A stretch of 64,000 nt of DNA from Cenococcum geophilum 1.58 (GCA_001692895.1 KV748219.1:744001-808000); one strand, 5' to 3'. Positions 10,640 through 23,670 are shown, numbered from the stretch's first letter. The notes: a model not told the origin generated them from the letters alone. Translations and numbers: made by a program.

Positions 10640-13600
10640 TTCTTTAGCAATCTAAGTATTTCTTAATAACTTTTCGCGCTAAGCCTTAGATTCTATTAAT
10701 AATATACTTCTCCTAGAGTCTTAACACTAAGCTTATAGCCCTATTATGTCTTTAAGTTAATCCTTTATAGAAATCTTCTATAAAGTGTTCTGCTATGCTT
10801 TTTAGGATATACTTTACCTCTCTATATTTATACAATATTTCTTCTTTTAGATATTCTAACTATTCCTCTAGCTATACTTTAAAGATCCTTTATACCTAAA
10901 AGCTTTTTAGTAACTCGTAAATTCTTTCTAGTTTTTTCTAGGTTACTATAATTTTAGGATAATTATATCTAATTAATCTGTCTATATCTCTTCGTAGTAA
11001 AGCCCCTAATGGCTTTCCGTTATTTTATAGTTCAGCTTTTTAACTTAGAGCGTCTACCCGTGTGTTATTTATACCTTTAGTATATTAAATCTTAAAATGG
11101 TATTCTATAAGCATCTCTGCCCATTTAACCTATCTTTAGTTAAGTTTCTTTATTGTTAGGAATCCTATTAAGTTCTTATAATCTATTTTAACTATAAATA
11201 GTTTCTCTATACCTTATAAGAATACTCTTTATTTTTTTAATACTATAACTATACCTAATAACTCCTTATTATAGATGTTATAGTTTAACTCTAATAATGT
11301 TATCTTCCAACTATAGTATGCTACTAGGTGCTATCTATTTTAATATTTCTATATACCGTTCTCTAGTTCTTACTAATTTACTATAGCCTTAATCTTTTTT
11401 AGATCTATGCTAAGTTGGCCTAGTTTAATAATAAATCTAACAAAATCGGTCTTCTTAGTAAAGAACTCGCATTTCTTAATTGCTACTAGCATTTGTTCCT
11501 CTTATAGTCTCTTTAAAACCCATTTAACGTATTCTCCGTATTCTTCCTTAGTTATTAAGTAGATAATAATATTATTAAGGTATACTATAATAAATTCATT
11601 TAAGTGTTCTCCTAATATATTATTAATACGCTTTTAAAACGTTGCTAATGTGTTTATAAGCCCGAATTATATTACTAATAGCTTATATAGTCCTTTCTTT
11701 AACCTAAAGGCTGCCTTTTATTTATTACCTTCCTTAATCCTAATCTAATGGTATACCTATCTTAGATCTATCTTCGTAAAGATTTACGCGTTACCTATCC
11801 TATTTTAAATTTCGCTAATTAAGGGTAAAGGATACCTATCCTTCCTAGTAATGCTATTTAACTACCTATAGTTAATACATAGTCTTAGTTTGCTATTCTT
11901 CTTTAGTATAAATAGTACTAGATAACCTACTAATAACTATAATGATCTAATATATCCCTTTTATAGGTTTTCCTAGATAAACTCTTTTAGTGCTCTACCT
12001 TCTTCTTTAGTAAGCTTATAGATTGGAAAAAACCTTAGACTTATTTCTGGTTCTAATTCTATTTTATAGTCCTATGCTATATACTCTAATAGCTTTTTAC
12101 TTTCTAGTAACTATAGTTTCTTACTATACTTATGGTATTTCTTTAGTATATAACTTAACCCTTTTTCCATTTCTTTATAGGTTGCTCCTACTTAATACTA
12201 TACTATCTTAGCTTATTATTATATTTTATACCATTAAGTATCTCTAATATTAACCTAACCTATAATCTAATTAATCCTTAGATTATATTTCTATAACTAA
12301 GGTATTCCTAGTACTGCCTTATTATTTCCTAATGGTAATATATTAAAAGATATCTTAATTTATCTCCCTTTAATAGTTAACTAAATAGGTCCTGTTTTAA
12401 GATTAATAATACCTCCTCTATAGGCTATCGGATCTCCTAAAATTGTTACTAATAGGTAAGGGTGCTCCTTTTTCCTATATAGTAACCCTATTCTTTTAAT
12501 TACTATTAGTAATATATAGTTCCTTATTACTCCACTATTTATTAATACTTTAAACTACTAATCTTACTACTTAACTTGTAGGTTTAGGTGTTATTTTTAA
12601 ATTCCTTTAAGGGTCTAAGGCTTTACTACTAGTTCTCTCTAGTCTTATAGGCCTCTACTTTTCCTAACTATTAGCTACTTAATCCTATTTATACTTAGTC
12701 CTCCTTTAGCCAATACTTAGTTTATTTCTTATCTTTAATATACTATAGATATATATTCTCTAGGTATTTCCATTACTATTATCTATCTAAATATTCTTTT
12801 ATAAGAAATCTTCCTAGCTAAAGCGTTAAGTCCCCTTAGCTTTATACTTCTATTAGGTGCTAACTATATATATACTTAGCGTTTTTATACTTTGCCTTAT
12901 CCGGTACCTAATATATCCTTATTAAGTACTTCCGGTTCTTATCTTTTAGTACTCTATATATATTACACATATTATTTATATATACGATCTATACTAATAT
13001 ATAATATGCTTAGTGTTTTAGGTTAACTCTTATCTTATCTTTATCCTTAAGTTTAAACCTTCCTTATATTAATTTAAGCGTTATAACTTCGTTTATAGGT
13101 ACTAAGATTTACCTCTCGCTTTTCTAGTCCTCTAATTACTTCTTTAGATCTTTTAATATTATAATTAAGGCTCCTTTAATATAACTTATAGCCTTTTCCG
13201 TAATCGGGTAGTCTTAGATAACTTTTTCGTCTAACTATATATAGAAATCTTCCTATTTGTCGTTATACCTTTACCTATACTACCTTTAATATAGCTGCTA
13301 GAGTATATACGGCTTATCTATAAGGAAGTATCTTCTTATTACTGTGTTATAACAGCCCTTTATATATTGTTCTTCGAACCTAGTTAGAATCCCTAAATCC
13401 TCTTCTTATTTTAGTTTGGTAAGCTACTTAACTCTTAATATACCAATCCTAGGCCTATTAGTAATTCTTTATATAGGTGCTCTATCCCTTATATAACCTA
13501 GTATACTAAACCTCTTATTTAGTTTCTAATTTTACTATAAGGTAATTCTTGCTCTAAATTCCTCTATAGTTTCTTTCTTTTCGTGTCTTATAAGTAGATC

Positions 13601-16560
13601 CTTAAAGTTTTCTTACTTCTTAATCTCGTTAATGGTCCTTATTTATGTCTTAAAATCTTAGTTCTATAGAATTCTTAATCCTAAGCTTGCTTCTATCTTA
13701 AGCTTTACTCCCGCCTTAGTCTAACTAGACTTAGATATTCTTATCTTATTTTAAAAGTCTTAAATCTTACTTATCTTGTCTTAAGAATCTTATACCTATA
13801 GGAAACTCTATCCCAAGCTTATTTATATATCTTTAAACTAAGCTATTACTCTGCTCTATTGGTTATTGTCCGTTATAGGTCCTTAAGCTTACCTTATCTC
13901 GTCTTAAGAATCTTAGTCGTTTTTTATCTTGTTTTAAGAATCTTAAGCCTTTAGCCTTTTACCTTTATTAAGTAATAAATTAGTATTAGTAGTTATCTGC
14001 TTACTTAATCTCTTTAAGATACTCTTCCTTTTATCTTATAAAGTAATAGATGCCATATCTAATAGTGTTATAATACCCGTTACTAAACCTTACTTTATAG
14101 CGGTCTTAGTCTCTGCTTCTAATATAACTTCTTTAAGGTTTATACGCTCCTAGTAAGCTACCTTTATTACTTTATTGTCTGTAAACATTTTACCTATATT
14201 AAACTTATTGTCTTTAATATCTAATCTACGTAATAGTTTATTAATTCCCCTATACTTTAAGGATTTTAGCTCCTATGGCTAATAGCTTACGCTATACTTA
14301 GCGTCTTTATAAATTTAGTATACGTTATTATAACAAAACGCGAAACTTCTAATTAAATATTCTTTTATTCCTTATAGTATATTGTCGTCCCTTTATATAT
14401 ATATGTTATCTACTAGCTTAATCCCCTTTATTATATAGTAACTCTAACCATCTTTATAATCTCTTATAAAGTAACCTTATTTCCTACAATTTATATAAGC
14501 TCTGTCCTTAAACTACTAACCTTACTATAGAGTCTGCCTAAACGTCTTCTGTTACTAAGATCCCTAGTTTAGCCTTTACTCCTTAGTCCTATAATTACTA
14601 GATCCTTAACCTTTAGGTTTTTATAGTTTCTTACTCCATCTTTTATAGGCTTCTTTAGTACCACTTAGGTCTATTAGCTCTACGCCGTTCTATAGTTTCT
14701 AACTTAGCTTTAGTTATTACGTACTCTGCGTCTTATATAACTATAGAACTTTATCCTAACCTCTCTTAGCCTATTCCCTTTAGTAGATTTAATTGTTAAT
14801 CTTAATTACTTAATCTATTAACTCCTATAGGGTATCTATATCTTCTATTAGAATCATTGCGTCCTAGACTTTAACCTTAAGTCCCTATTTATACTATACT
14901 ATAAGCGCCCTATTATTCTACTTAACTTATATAGCTAGTGTCTAAAACTGCGTTATATACTTAATTACTAAGGTTTGTTGCGTAATATCTTAGAGTTTTC
15001 TTTCCGCTGTGGTTACTGCCTCTAGGTCTTTAAATATTTATATAAGTTACTCTATAAACCCCTCCTAGCTTAAGAATATAAATCATACCTCCTAATTAGT
15101 AGTTGTTATTCCGTTTGCCTGTATTTCCGTAAGGTAAGGCTTAAACTACTTAAGTGCCCTTCCTAATAGGAATAGTCCCGCATATGCTATTCGATCTATA
15201 AGTATTAGTAGCTTCGCTCCTTCTTATATAACTTTAAAGTGCATTTATATAAGAAATCCTTTAAGCTTTAATCTTTCCCCTAAGTACCTTTCGATTAATA
15301 GTAACTTAATCTTTATTACTCCTATTCTATTAACCCTTTCTTCTAGCGCCGCATTATTTGTTATTAACTAGTTAACTATCTCTTATAGTTATCTAACCGT
15401 TATAGGTTGTTATAAGTTAGTATCTGCTATACTAGTGTCACCTCCTAACCTTAAAGTAGTTGCCGCCGTTAATAGCGTTATAGTGGCTGCTTTTAGTGGC
15501 ATATTATTCGACTTTCTGTATTTAATACCGTAATTAGGTAGTAATTATATAACGGAACCTTATAGCAAGTACTATAATAGGCTTATTATTTGGCTAGGTA
15601 TATAGGTAATATAAATTAAAGTTAATAATATAATAATAACTAGTGGGGTAGTTACCTAACAGATTAACTCTAATTATATTTTAAGAATTACTATAAGGAA
15701 GGAACTATCTAGGTAGGGATTAAGGGTCCTTAAATACATAACCGTACTCCTATAAAATCCTTCTTATACGTAATATACGTATACTTTATCCGCTCTATTA
15801 CGGATTATATAGATCCTATAGATTATATTACGTAACCTTAGTTACTATTCCTCGTTATATAGCTCTATCGGCTCTATCTTAGACCGTACCTAGATTAACT
15901 AACTAGCTTCTTCTAACTCTTCTCTAAGTAGTCGTAATATTATACTTAAAGCGTCCGTAACATAGAGCTTCTAAGAGCCTTATAGTAGCTTCTTAATATC
16001 TATTTTAAAGATAATTAGTTTAGGGCTCTTAACTTTCCAATCTTAGCCTTAGGGAAGCTCCGGCTATAAAGGTAATATTAATACTAGTAGCTAGTATAGA
16101 TTTCCTCATAAGGCTTAGGTCTTAAGTTAGTAGTTAAGTTAAATTATTTAAAGGGATAGGCCTGCTTAGCTTATAAGCAGTCTATATACTACTACTATAC
16201 TAATTATAGGCCGGTGGTATTCTAGGAGGGTTCTAGTTAGGTCCCTAGTTAAATATATTAGTATATTCCTTTAGTATTTCTAGCTTAAGAGAAGATCTTA
16301 AAGTTACCTCTATCGCTTAATTTTTTAATTGGCCTAGGTAGGGCTAAAGGGGCTCTAGTTACTTTCTAGTAGTATTATAACTATTATAGAGGGTATCTAC
16401 GTTTTCCTTAGTAGTAACTATAGGTATATAAGAGTCTTTAAGCTCCTAAAGTATTTAGGTATTAGGGCTTATTCAGCCGTCTTACCTAGAGGTTTATATT
16501 ATCGCAATCTCTTGCTATTAAAGGGACCTCTTACCTTTACGCGATAGCTTTCTATAAGGT
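10640..16560 (-). mobile_element. Gypsy-type LTR retrotransposon body, heavily RIP-mutated
   Basis: On the minus strand a gag-like frame opens with ATG near 15501, preceded by a non-coding leader of about 1 kb. Pol follows to the left. A V-Y-L-N-N-I-I-I-Y box near 11555-11595 is the RT catalytic Y-L-D-D with both Asp changed to Asn. RNase H-like text lies at about 11000-11350. Integrase is missing, so the element stops at 10640 against the Copia LTR. Both CpA and TpG are scarce and TpA is very abundant. No LTR pair or target duplication could be delimited, so the right border is approximate. Confidence 0.75.
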
Positions 16561-17190
16561 GTTTATAGAGTTTCTATTTAGGTTATTATAAAAATTTTAA
16601 GGGAGAATAGTGGATATAAATAAAAGATAAAAACAAATAATCTAGTCCTTAAGCCTACTACTCTTTTAAAAAGGAGTAGGAAAGATTTAAATATAAAGGG
16701 ACTTTATAGATAGGGGGCTATAAGGACACGATTATAAAATAAAATAGATTAGTAAGAGAGACAAATCCTTAAGGAGGTAAGGCCTTTAGGATTATAGAGA
16801 CTATATACTATAGGCACGTGCCTTTAATACGTAACTAGTGACTATCTAAGGGGAGTCCGGGGGTTGTTCTAAGGGCAACCTAAGGTGTCCGTAATAATAT
16901 CCCTTATACTAGGTATATAGGTAAATAAAGTTAATAAGCGTAATTATTAGGTAAAACTTAAGTAGATAGTTATATAGCTATAAGGTATAGGTGGCCTAAG
17001 GGCAATATAGGGGTAATTTACTTATAAGGCACGTACAAATACTTAGGGAAACCCCTTCCTTACCTTGCATACAGACTCCTCCTTTTCCCTTAAGGATTTA
17101 TCTATCTATATAATATACCCTATTATTCTATTAATTGGACTCCCTATCTATACAGTAATATGCACAACTAGCTTCCAACCCCCCCCTTTA
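16560..17190. other. AT-rich unassigned flank of the Gypsy block
   Basis: About 630 bp of TpA-rich sequence without a usable ORF. It probably holds the leader or LTR remains of the Gypsy element, but I find no matching second LTR in the window. A C-run ends the block near 17180, after which base composition changes abruptly to normal. Confidence 0.4.
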
Positions 17191-17204
17191 GCGAGGGCTC
17201 CAAA

Positions 17205-17430
17205 TTTTTAAATTTGGTAAGCGCATCCAATCTCGCCTGGTTGCCACCAACTGTGCATAGTAATTGTAGCGAAGCCGTATGCTTGGCTGCAAGAACCTTG
17301 CTTCTGCAGTGTCGTGATCTTCGTTAATATCGTAAGGTTCCCACCCGAACGATATTGCCAAATTTCATCGGCAATTGCAGAGACAGCGTTTTATTTGCGT
17401 TTTGGCAGAGGCATAAGCAAAAGAGGAAGC
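17205..17430 (+). repeat. Dispersed repeat family, copy A
   Basis: The segment contains CGCATCCAATCTCGCCTGG, then GCATAGTAATTGTAGCGAA, CGTAAGGTTCCCACCCGA and ATTTGCGTTTTGGCAG in that order. The same order of blocks occurs at 57841-58055 (inverted) and 58355-58660. The core holds inverted arms AATATCGT / ACGATATT separated by 15 nt. No ORF is supported. It may be a MITE or another non-autonomous element. No terminal inverted repeats or target duplication could be defined. Confidence 0.75.
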
Positions 17431-17992
17431 GTGCGTTGGGGAGCGTACGTCGGGGGAGCGTTGTCAAGCAAGTTCTGAATTTGATTCTCCCGGTCAACTA
17501 GAATAATTCTCCAGGGCAACATCTAGTCTTTAACGAAAACCCCCCTCACCAAGATCTATTTCTGTCTTTGGACCTGAGCAGCGGCCGCTTTAACCTGAGC
17601 CGACCTTTTAGCCAGGTGAGCTTAACTGATCCCTAGGCCAACGCGCCTCTTTCCGTTTTGAAGCTGTTAGCGAGGGCTAAAGGCGCTCAATAGAGACGCC
17701 AAGCCTAATTTTGGAGATCGGGACACCATAACGCATGACGTTAGTCCATTATGGCGCATTAGCCCTTGTGGCACAGCGAACGTACACCCTTGCACATTTG
17801 TCAAGACGACGCAATCTACGTCAACGGGTAGAAGAATACCTGAAGGGGACAGAGCATCTTTTAAGTGCACGGCTTGTGTCACCCTCTAGGCAGGAGTGTA
17901 CCTTAACCTTGGAACTACTTAACCAACTCCGATTCTTTGTGAAGCGCCTGCCTCCACCCTGTCCTCGACCTCACTCATCAGCCGTCTCCGTA
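17431..17992. other. Intergenic, upstream of the UROD/MetE-like gene
   Basis: Balanced base composition with no gene recognised. An in-frame extension of the downstream ORF reaches back to 17735, but its residues do not resemble the family, so it is treated as 5' leader. The promoter of the next gene should lie here. Confidence 0.4.
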
Positions 17993-19015
17993 ATGGCACT
18001 CACTTCACCCTCAGTCTCCAAAACGGTGCACTTCGTCGGCAGTATCTGTCTTCCAGATACCCCAACAGTGTTTCAAGAACTTTGCTTGTCGCTATTACCT
18101 CACCTTCGTCGTATCCCGGATGGAGAAACAGGCAAGCGCGGCGGCTTTATTCAATTCCAGAAAGACATCTTTGCCGATTACCCGTTTCTTCTCCGTGAGA
18201 CTATCTCAGCACCAGCAGAAGAAGCAGGCCTAAGTGAGGCACAAAAGTCCATCGAAATCAACCTGAAGCCATTGGAATATGATCAATTTGCAATCTCATC
18301 CTACAAAGAGTTCTGTAAGCTCCGCGATGGGGGCGCCATTCCACAGCATGTCAGATTCCAAGTGTGCCTTCCGACTCCAATTAACATCGTCTGCAACCTG
18401 GTTCACCCGGCTTGGAGAGCGAAAGTGGAACCAATCTACGAGAAAGCTATGCTGGGTGTCTTGCGACGCATTCAGGATAGCATCCCCGCCAAGGACTTGT
18501 CCATTCAGCTTGATGCACCATCTGAATTCGCCTATCTTGAGGGCGTGGCAACCGTGCCTGTGGATTGGTTTTCTCCTGTCAAAGAAGGGCTCATCGAGCG
18601 GATGGTCAAACTTGCTTCGGCCATAGATGATGGTGTCGAATTGGGATTCCATTTCTGCTATGGCGACTTTGGCCATAAACACTTCACAGAGCCTAAAGAC
18701 GTTGGACTAATGGTTGAGGTTGGAACAGCACTTCTGCATGCCGTTCCCAGACCTATTAATTGGATCCATATGCCCGTTCCCAAGGACCGTACTGATGCAG
18801 CTTACTTTAGCCCGTTAAAGGAGCTAGAACTCGGAACTACTGAACTGTATCTAGGGCTTCTCTATATGAATGACGAGCAAGGAACTAGAGAACGGAAGGA
18901 AGAAGCGAAGAAAATTGTCTCTGAGTTCGGCATCTCTACGGAATGCGGTATGGGTCGAGCAACAGAAGATGAGTTAAATAGTGTCCTACAGATTGCAAAG
19001 AAAATTCTTAACTAA
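17993..19015 (+). CDS. UROD/MetE-fold (cobalamin-independent methionine synthase-like) protein, single exon
   Basis: Predicted 340-residue cytoplasmic protein. It opens with a V-H-F-V-G-S strand and continues with an R-R-I-P-D-G-E-T-G segment at about residues 39-48, both typical of fungal UROD/MetE-like proteins. A later H-F-C-Y-G-D-F-G-H-K-H segment near residue 225 is in the position of metal- or substrate-binding residues of MetE C-terminal-type barrels. The exact reaction is not predictable; a methyltransferase or lyase on a small substrate is possible. The frame is open back to 17735, but the first 86 codons look non-coding, so the ATG at 17993 is preferred. There are no introns, no RIP stops and normal codon use, although AT-rich transposon DNA lies on both sides. 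The stop is a few bases before the RIP-mutated DNA begins. Confidence 0.75.
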   Translation: MALTSPSVSKTVHFVGSICLPDTPTVFQELCLSLLPHLRRIPDGETGKRGGFIQFQKDIFADYPFLLRETISAPAEEAGLSEAQKSIEINLKPLEYDQFAISSYKEFCKLRDGGAIPQHVRFQVCLPTPINIVCNLVHPAWRAKVEPIYEKAMLGVLRRIQDSIPAKDLSIQLDAPSEFAYLEGVATVPVDWFSPVKEGLIERMVKLASAIDDGVELGFHFCYGDFGHKHFTEPKDVGLMVEVGTALLHAVPRPINWIHMPVPKDRTDAAYFSPLKELELGTTELYLGLLYMNDEQGTRERKEEAKKIVSEFGISTECGMGRATEDELNSVLQIAKKILN

Positions 19016-19413
19016 GGGTAGTATAAGACAAAGAAATTAAATCTTAGTAGGCTAATGTTAGATAAGCTTATATAATGTAAAGGCATATTGCTAGGATATA
19101 TAGTAGGGAGTAGGTAAGCCGAGTATAAGTTATAAGGAGAGTTAATAGGAGAGGACGATATGGTAATAAAAGTAGGTAATAGCTTAAGTATAGAGACGAA
19201 CCGATAAGGAGGGAAGGGCTATAAGCCTGAAGTGCTTATAAGGAGGTGCTAAGCCTAGCCGAAGGCTAGGCCTTGGCTATCCCTAAGCGGCCCTTAGGCG
19301 ATATACTTAAGTAAGGGATTAAATACCCCTTATATATAAAGATTAATCTATAAAAAAAAATAAGCCCGTATATATTTAGTAAATAAGTTATAGGCACCTT
19401 AAATTTTATATAC
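19016..19413. other. AT-rich flank with short hairpins, no gene
   Basis: RIP-like composition starts right after the stop codon of the upstream gene. A perfect 8-bp stem hairpin (GCCTAGCC, GAA loop) lies at 19253-19271, and a CCTAAG...CTTAGG hairpin follows just after. These may be remains of an element end. Nothing coding is supported. Confidence 0.4.
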
Positions 19414-19523
19414 TAGCGTCTATATATTGCTTGGCAGTATCTACCTCAGTAACGCACAATGCTGAGACCTCCCGCAATATTCGCGAATATTAAACGCAGT
19501 CACTACGTAGCTAATTCGCTTTC
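19414..19523 (+). repeat. YR retroelement left repeat A1 (110 bp)
   Basis: 110 bp from TAGCGTCTATATATTG to TAATTCGCTTTC. It matches A2 at 23830-23939 base for base apart from a handful of transitions. It contains an ATATTCGCGAATAT palindrome. It marks the left end of the element. Confidence 0.9.
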
Positions 19524-20539
19524 AATATCGCTAAACTTATTAATATTTATTATACATTTATTATCTATTTGTTTAAGAATTATTTTATAACGCTATTACC
19601 GCTTATGACTAACTGGGAGACTTGTACGTGTGTATAATCCTAATGAGTAAACCCACCTGGACGACCTACCTTAACTACACTATTGTTTATAACCGCTATA
19701 CCCTCCTCCATTGGTTCTATAATGCCGTCTAAGGCTAATATACGCGCCGCTGCCGTAGAAGAGCGTGAAATTGCTAAAGAGTAAAGGGAATAAGCCTGAG
19801 ATAAAAGGGAGATTTAGAAGTATAAGGAAGAGCGTAAAGCCCGCCTAGCGGAGGAGGCTCGCCAGTATAAATACCACCTGGCTCAAATGGCTTAATTATA
19901 GTTAGGCTTGGCCGCTTCGGCCTTATAGGCCACTATAACAGCTGCTATAGCTAATATCCTTGGTGAGCCTCTCCCTCCTAGCGTAAAGTTGCTTAAACTC
20001 CGCCTTCTTGGCGTTATAAAAAGGGATTACCTGGATATTTTTAAGGGTACCTTTAATCTAGTAAACCTTACCCGTCTTTAAGTCTATATTACTTAAATTA
20101 AGATTGCCGATAAGATATAGATTAAGAATGGTACTCTAGTTATAAGGAAGGCAAAGGTAAATAGGAAGCTATTTGCAGATAAAGGCGTCTGGTTTAAAGG
20201 TTTTACTAACTACGTAGTTATTACTGGCACCCTCTATATATGCCCGCTGGACCTTATCGCTAGTATGCTTTTCTGGATAAATATGATTTGTACCTTATTA
20301 ACCTAGTATATCTAGGTAGATTGTATACTTAACTTAGCACTTGACTATTATACCTTTATGATAACTAATGGCTAACTAGAGCCCACTAATTAGCAAATAC
20401 TAGCCTAGTATATAGCGCCATACCTTATGATGTTTAGTGCTATTGGCTTTACCGCCTTAAAGAGACCTAGGTTAGATACCTCTTATACCTCTAATACCTG
20501 CTATAGGTTTAATAGTAGAGGCTGCGATGATATAGCTTA

Positions 20540-20610
20540 TAAATACCCGCATAAGTGCTTAAAGTGTGGTAAAGATCATACTATATTATTTAAAGCTTGC
20601 GCCTAGGAAT
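20540..20610 (+). pseudogene. YR retroelement gag zinc-knuckle region
   Basis: This stretch reads a Cys-x2-Cys-Gly-Lys-x-His-type knuckle (Y-P-H-K-C-L-K-C-G-K-D-H-T), followed by a further Cys. It belongs to the gag-like ORF, whose remaining frame is interrupted by stops. Confidence 0.65.
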
Positions 20611-20899
20611 AGTAAGGCGAACTTTATAAAGTAGGGTCTAGCCTAATAATAACACCAACTTTAATTATATGCCTAGGACCTAGGCCTAATACGTTACTAT
20701 TATTCTCTACCTTTATAGAGGTGAAGGCTCTCTACTACTCTCCATTACCCCTAAGGATCTTAGCGTAGCACTCCCTTCTATTTAACTACCTGGGCAATCT
20801 ACTAGCCACCTTAGTAGGCATCCTAACCTATAGCTGCGAGATAGGAGCCGAGTCTATTCCTACTTTAAGATCTTATAGGAACTATAACTCCTCTTAGGA

Positions 20900-22260
20900 T
20901 AACGCCGACCTTATCTCTAAGAAGATAATATTAGACCTTAAAAAAGGATATATTAGAATTGTAATAGGGCCTATTGTAGTTTTACCTCTTGGCCTAGTGC
21001 TAAAATTGGATAGAGGATACCGCCGAATTTACGATCTCTTCTTTCTACTAGTATTTTTAGTTAATGACGTAATCCTAGAAGAATATGGAGCACTAGTATA
21101 TACTATAGTTACCGCTATTTAAGCTTATGTTATTTCTGTAGGTTATGGATGTCTGCTGCTTAAAAGAGATATTAAAGACGCGTTCTGTATAGTCCCCCTA
21201 TCTTATAGGGCAAGAACATTAATGGGCTTCTTCTGGGAAGGTGTTACCTACTAGGAATGCTGCCTATCCTTTAGTCTTTGAACTGCGCCGCTTATATTTA
21301 ACCTCTTCGCGGAAGGCCTGTACTGGATACTCTATTTATAACTGCTTTATGAGGTGGAATACTACCTAGATGACTTTATCTTTATCCTTACTAACCTGAA
21401 TAACTTAGCGGCTGTTACCTAGACTTATATCTCTGTTACTAACTCCCTAGGTATCCCTTAAAATAGCTCTAAAGATATAGCAGGAACTGTTATTAAAGTT
21501 CTAGGATATACTATTAATACTATATAAATGCAAACGCGATTATCACTATAGAAACAATTATGTGCTATTAAGAAAGTTACTACCGCACTTTAATACGGCT
21601 TATTATTGTTCCTTTAAGCCTAGTAGCTTGCGGGCTACCTTATATAGTGCGCCTACATAATTAGACTTGGTTGATTTTACTCTAGATCCCTTTAGATCTT
21701 TATTACTGCTTAGCCGGAGACTTTAGTAAATAAGCATAAACCTAGGCGATTTAGTACTAAGTTGCGAAGTGACTTATATGTCTGGCTTAACCTACTTACT
21801 ACGAGTAATGGGGTATTATTTTTTAACGACGTTAAGTGTACCCGTATTTATCTCTTTATTAACGCCTCTACCTAGTTCGGGTTTGGCGGCTTTTACTTTT
21901 TTAAGGAACTTAAACACGAGAATGACTGGTAGTGGTATATAGCTAACCTCCCTTAATCTTAGGCGTTTAGTATATTACTTAAGCCCAGTTAATAAGTAGA
22001 CTATATTAATTTGAAAGAGATGCATGCTATTGCTTATGTATTTAATCTATAGTCTACTAACTGGCAGTATAGCGCGCTATCTATTTATACTGATAGTATA
22101 GTGGTTTACTAGGGTATTAAGAAGACCGTTGTCTGTGGTATAGCAAACGAATCGCTCTATAAGATTATGCTGGCTGCTATAGCTTATAATATCACAATAT
22201 CCGTAAAGTGGATCCTAGGTAATTCGAATGGCTTAGCTAATATACTATCTTGATTTTAGG
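20900..22260 (+). pseudogene. YR retroelement reverse transcriptase and RNase H, degraded
   Basis: A D-I-K-D-A-F box near 21172 and a Y-L-D-D-F box near 21366 are RT motifs A and C as found in DIRS/Ngaro elements. Downstream, F-I-N-A-S-T-x-F-G-F-G-G (INAS replacing a TDAS-type start) and a later Y-T-D-S box read as RNase H. Multiple TAG/TAA codons interrupt all of it. Confidence 0.8.
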
Positions 22261-22379
22261 CCGCGGCTATCTATTAGTTCTGCCTATACTAGGCCCTTAA
22301 TTTATTACTACTAAAGCTAATAAGTTTTTAATAGGTGCCGTAAACCTAACGGACTACTTATAACCGCCTATAAACTTTA

Positions 22380-23360
22380 AAGATAATATTAACGCGCTAT
22401 CCGACCTCTACGCGCTCCTTCTTTAAAACGGCCTTGCGCTAGCAACCCGTAGGAACTATTCCTTAGTAGTTAACAGCTGGGAGTTATACTGCGTACTTAA
22501 AGGAGTCTCCCCTTACCTGGCTAAGCCGCGTAAACTAGGCGAATGGATTGCCTATTACGCGTTCGGTACCTCCTAGCTATAGATAGGCAGGCTTAAGGCC
22601 GAAACCTTATAAGCCTACGTCTCCGCAATTCGCTTGCGCCACGTAGATTACGGCATCTTAATTATAGCATTTAAGGATTCTATAGTATACCGATTACTCG
22701 CCGGAGCAGCCGCTATTTCTCCCTTAGTAAAAAAGGATAAGTAACCTATTACTAGGGATATTTTAGCCTAGGTAGTGATATACGGCCCATTGCTACTGGA
22801 TGTTAATACTGATGCCGCATTTACCCTTGCATTTGCTAGATTTCTACGGATGGGCGAGATTATATATACTACGGCGGAGCTTAAGAACCGAACAACCTTT
22901 CTAGCGAAAAAGGCTACTTAACACAATATTACCTTTACGCCTGGTAGGATAACATTCTGCCTTAAATAGAATAAAGCCGACAAGTAATACTAGGGCGTTA
23001 ACATTACTATTATGGCGGTAGGCGGCCTATTATGCCCAGTTGCTGCTATAATGAAGCTGTTTAATAGGGACCCTTAACCCCTTAACTCTCCCTTATTTAG
23101 TTTTAATGGTAAACCCTTTGCCTTTTTAGGGGTTCGCAAGATTTTTTCCTCCCGTTTAGTAGCTGCTGGGATTAACCTAAGTAGTTACTTAAACTACTCC
23201 TTCCGCTAGGGCGTTGCCTAGTTCGCTAAAGATTTAGGGTATTTATATTAGCAAATTCAGCAGCTAGGTTAGTGGTTATTAGAAGCCTTTCGTCTATATA
23301 TTAGGACTAAGACCACTAACCTCTGTTACCTTAACTCTTACTTTTAGCGTAGTATACCGC
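22380..23360 (+). pseudogene. YR retroelement tyrosine recombinase, degraded
   Basis: The N-terminal part has an S-L-V-V-N-S-W-E core-binding-like helix. The catalytic part shows F-L-R-M-G-E around the first catalytic Arg, and near 23190-23300 a stop-interrupted equivalent of the H-x-x-R region, then G-x-L-x-x-I-Q-x-L-G. The final Tyr region (A-F-R-L-Y-I) is retained. RIP-type stops occur throughout, so no active enzyme is expected from this copy. Confidence 0.8.
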
Positions 23361-23489
23361 TCTTAGCGTAAGGATTATTATGTAGTAGGTTAAGATGTTA
23401 AGAGGGCCGCTAAGGCGCTAGTGGTAAGTAAGCTAATAGCGATTTTCTATGCCGGGCATGGAAAATCCTAATTAGTTGGCTTATAACTT

Positions 23490-23640
23490 AGGGTTGGTAG
23501 AATATAGCAGAATACGATAATATGGCAGAACTTAGCAGAATGCGACAATATGGCAGAATTTGGCAGAATGCGACAATATGGCAGAATTTGGCAGAATATA
23601 ATAAGGTGGCAGAATTTGGCAGAATATGGCAGAATGCGGT
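23490..23640 (+). repeat. Minisatellite of GGCAGAAT-type units inside the YR element
   Basis: Roughly 8-to-14-bp units, TGGCAGAATTTGGCAGAATG and GCGACAATATGGCAG, repeat about ten times just before repeat B1. Units alternate GGCAGAATTT and GGCAGAATGCGACAATAT. Lack of fixed-length spacers excludes a CRISPR array. Confidence 0.85.
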
Positions 23641-23670
23641 AATATCTTGTTAGGCGTAGGAGCTTTGCTT

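Noticed and set aside
17735..17992. N-terminal extension of the UROD/MetE-like protein
   Set aside because: The 86 extra residues show no family match, and the ATG at 17993 starts at the conserved segment.
23490..23640. CRISPR-like array
   Set aside because: Unit lengths vary, there are no unique spacers, it lies in a fungal retroelement, and it has no associated genes.
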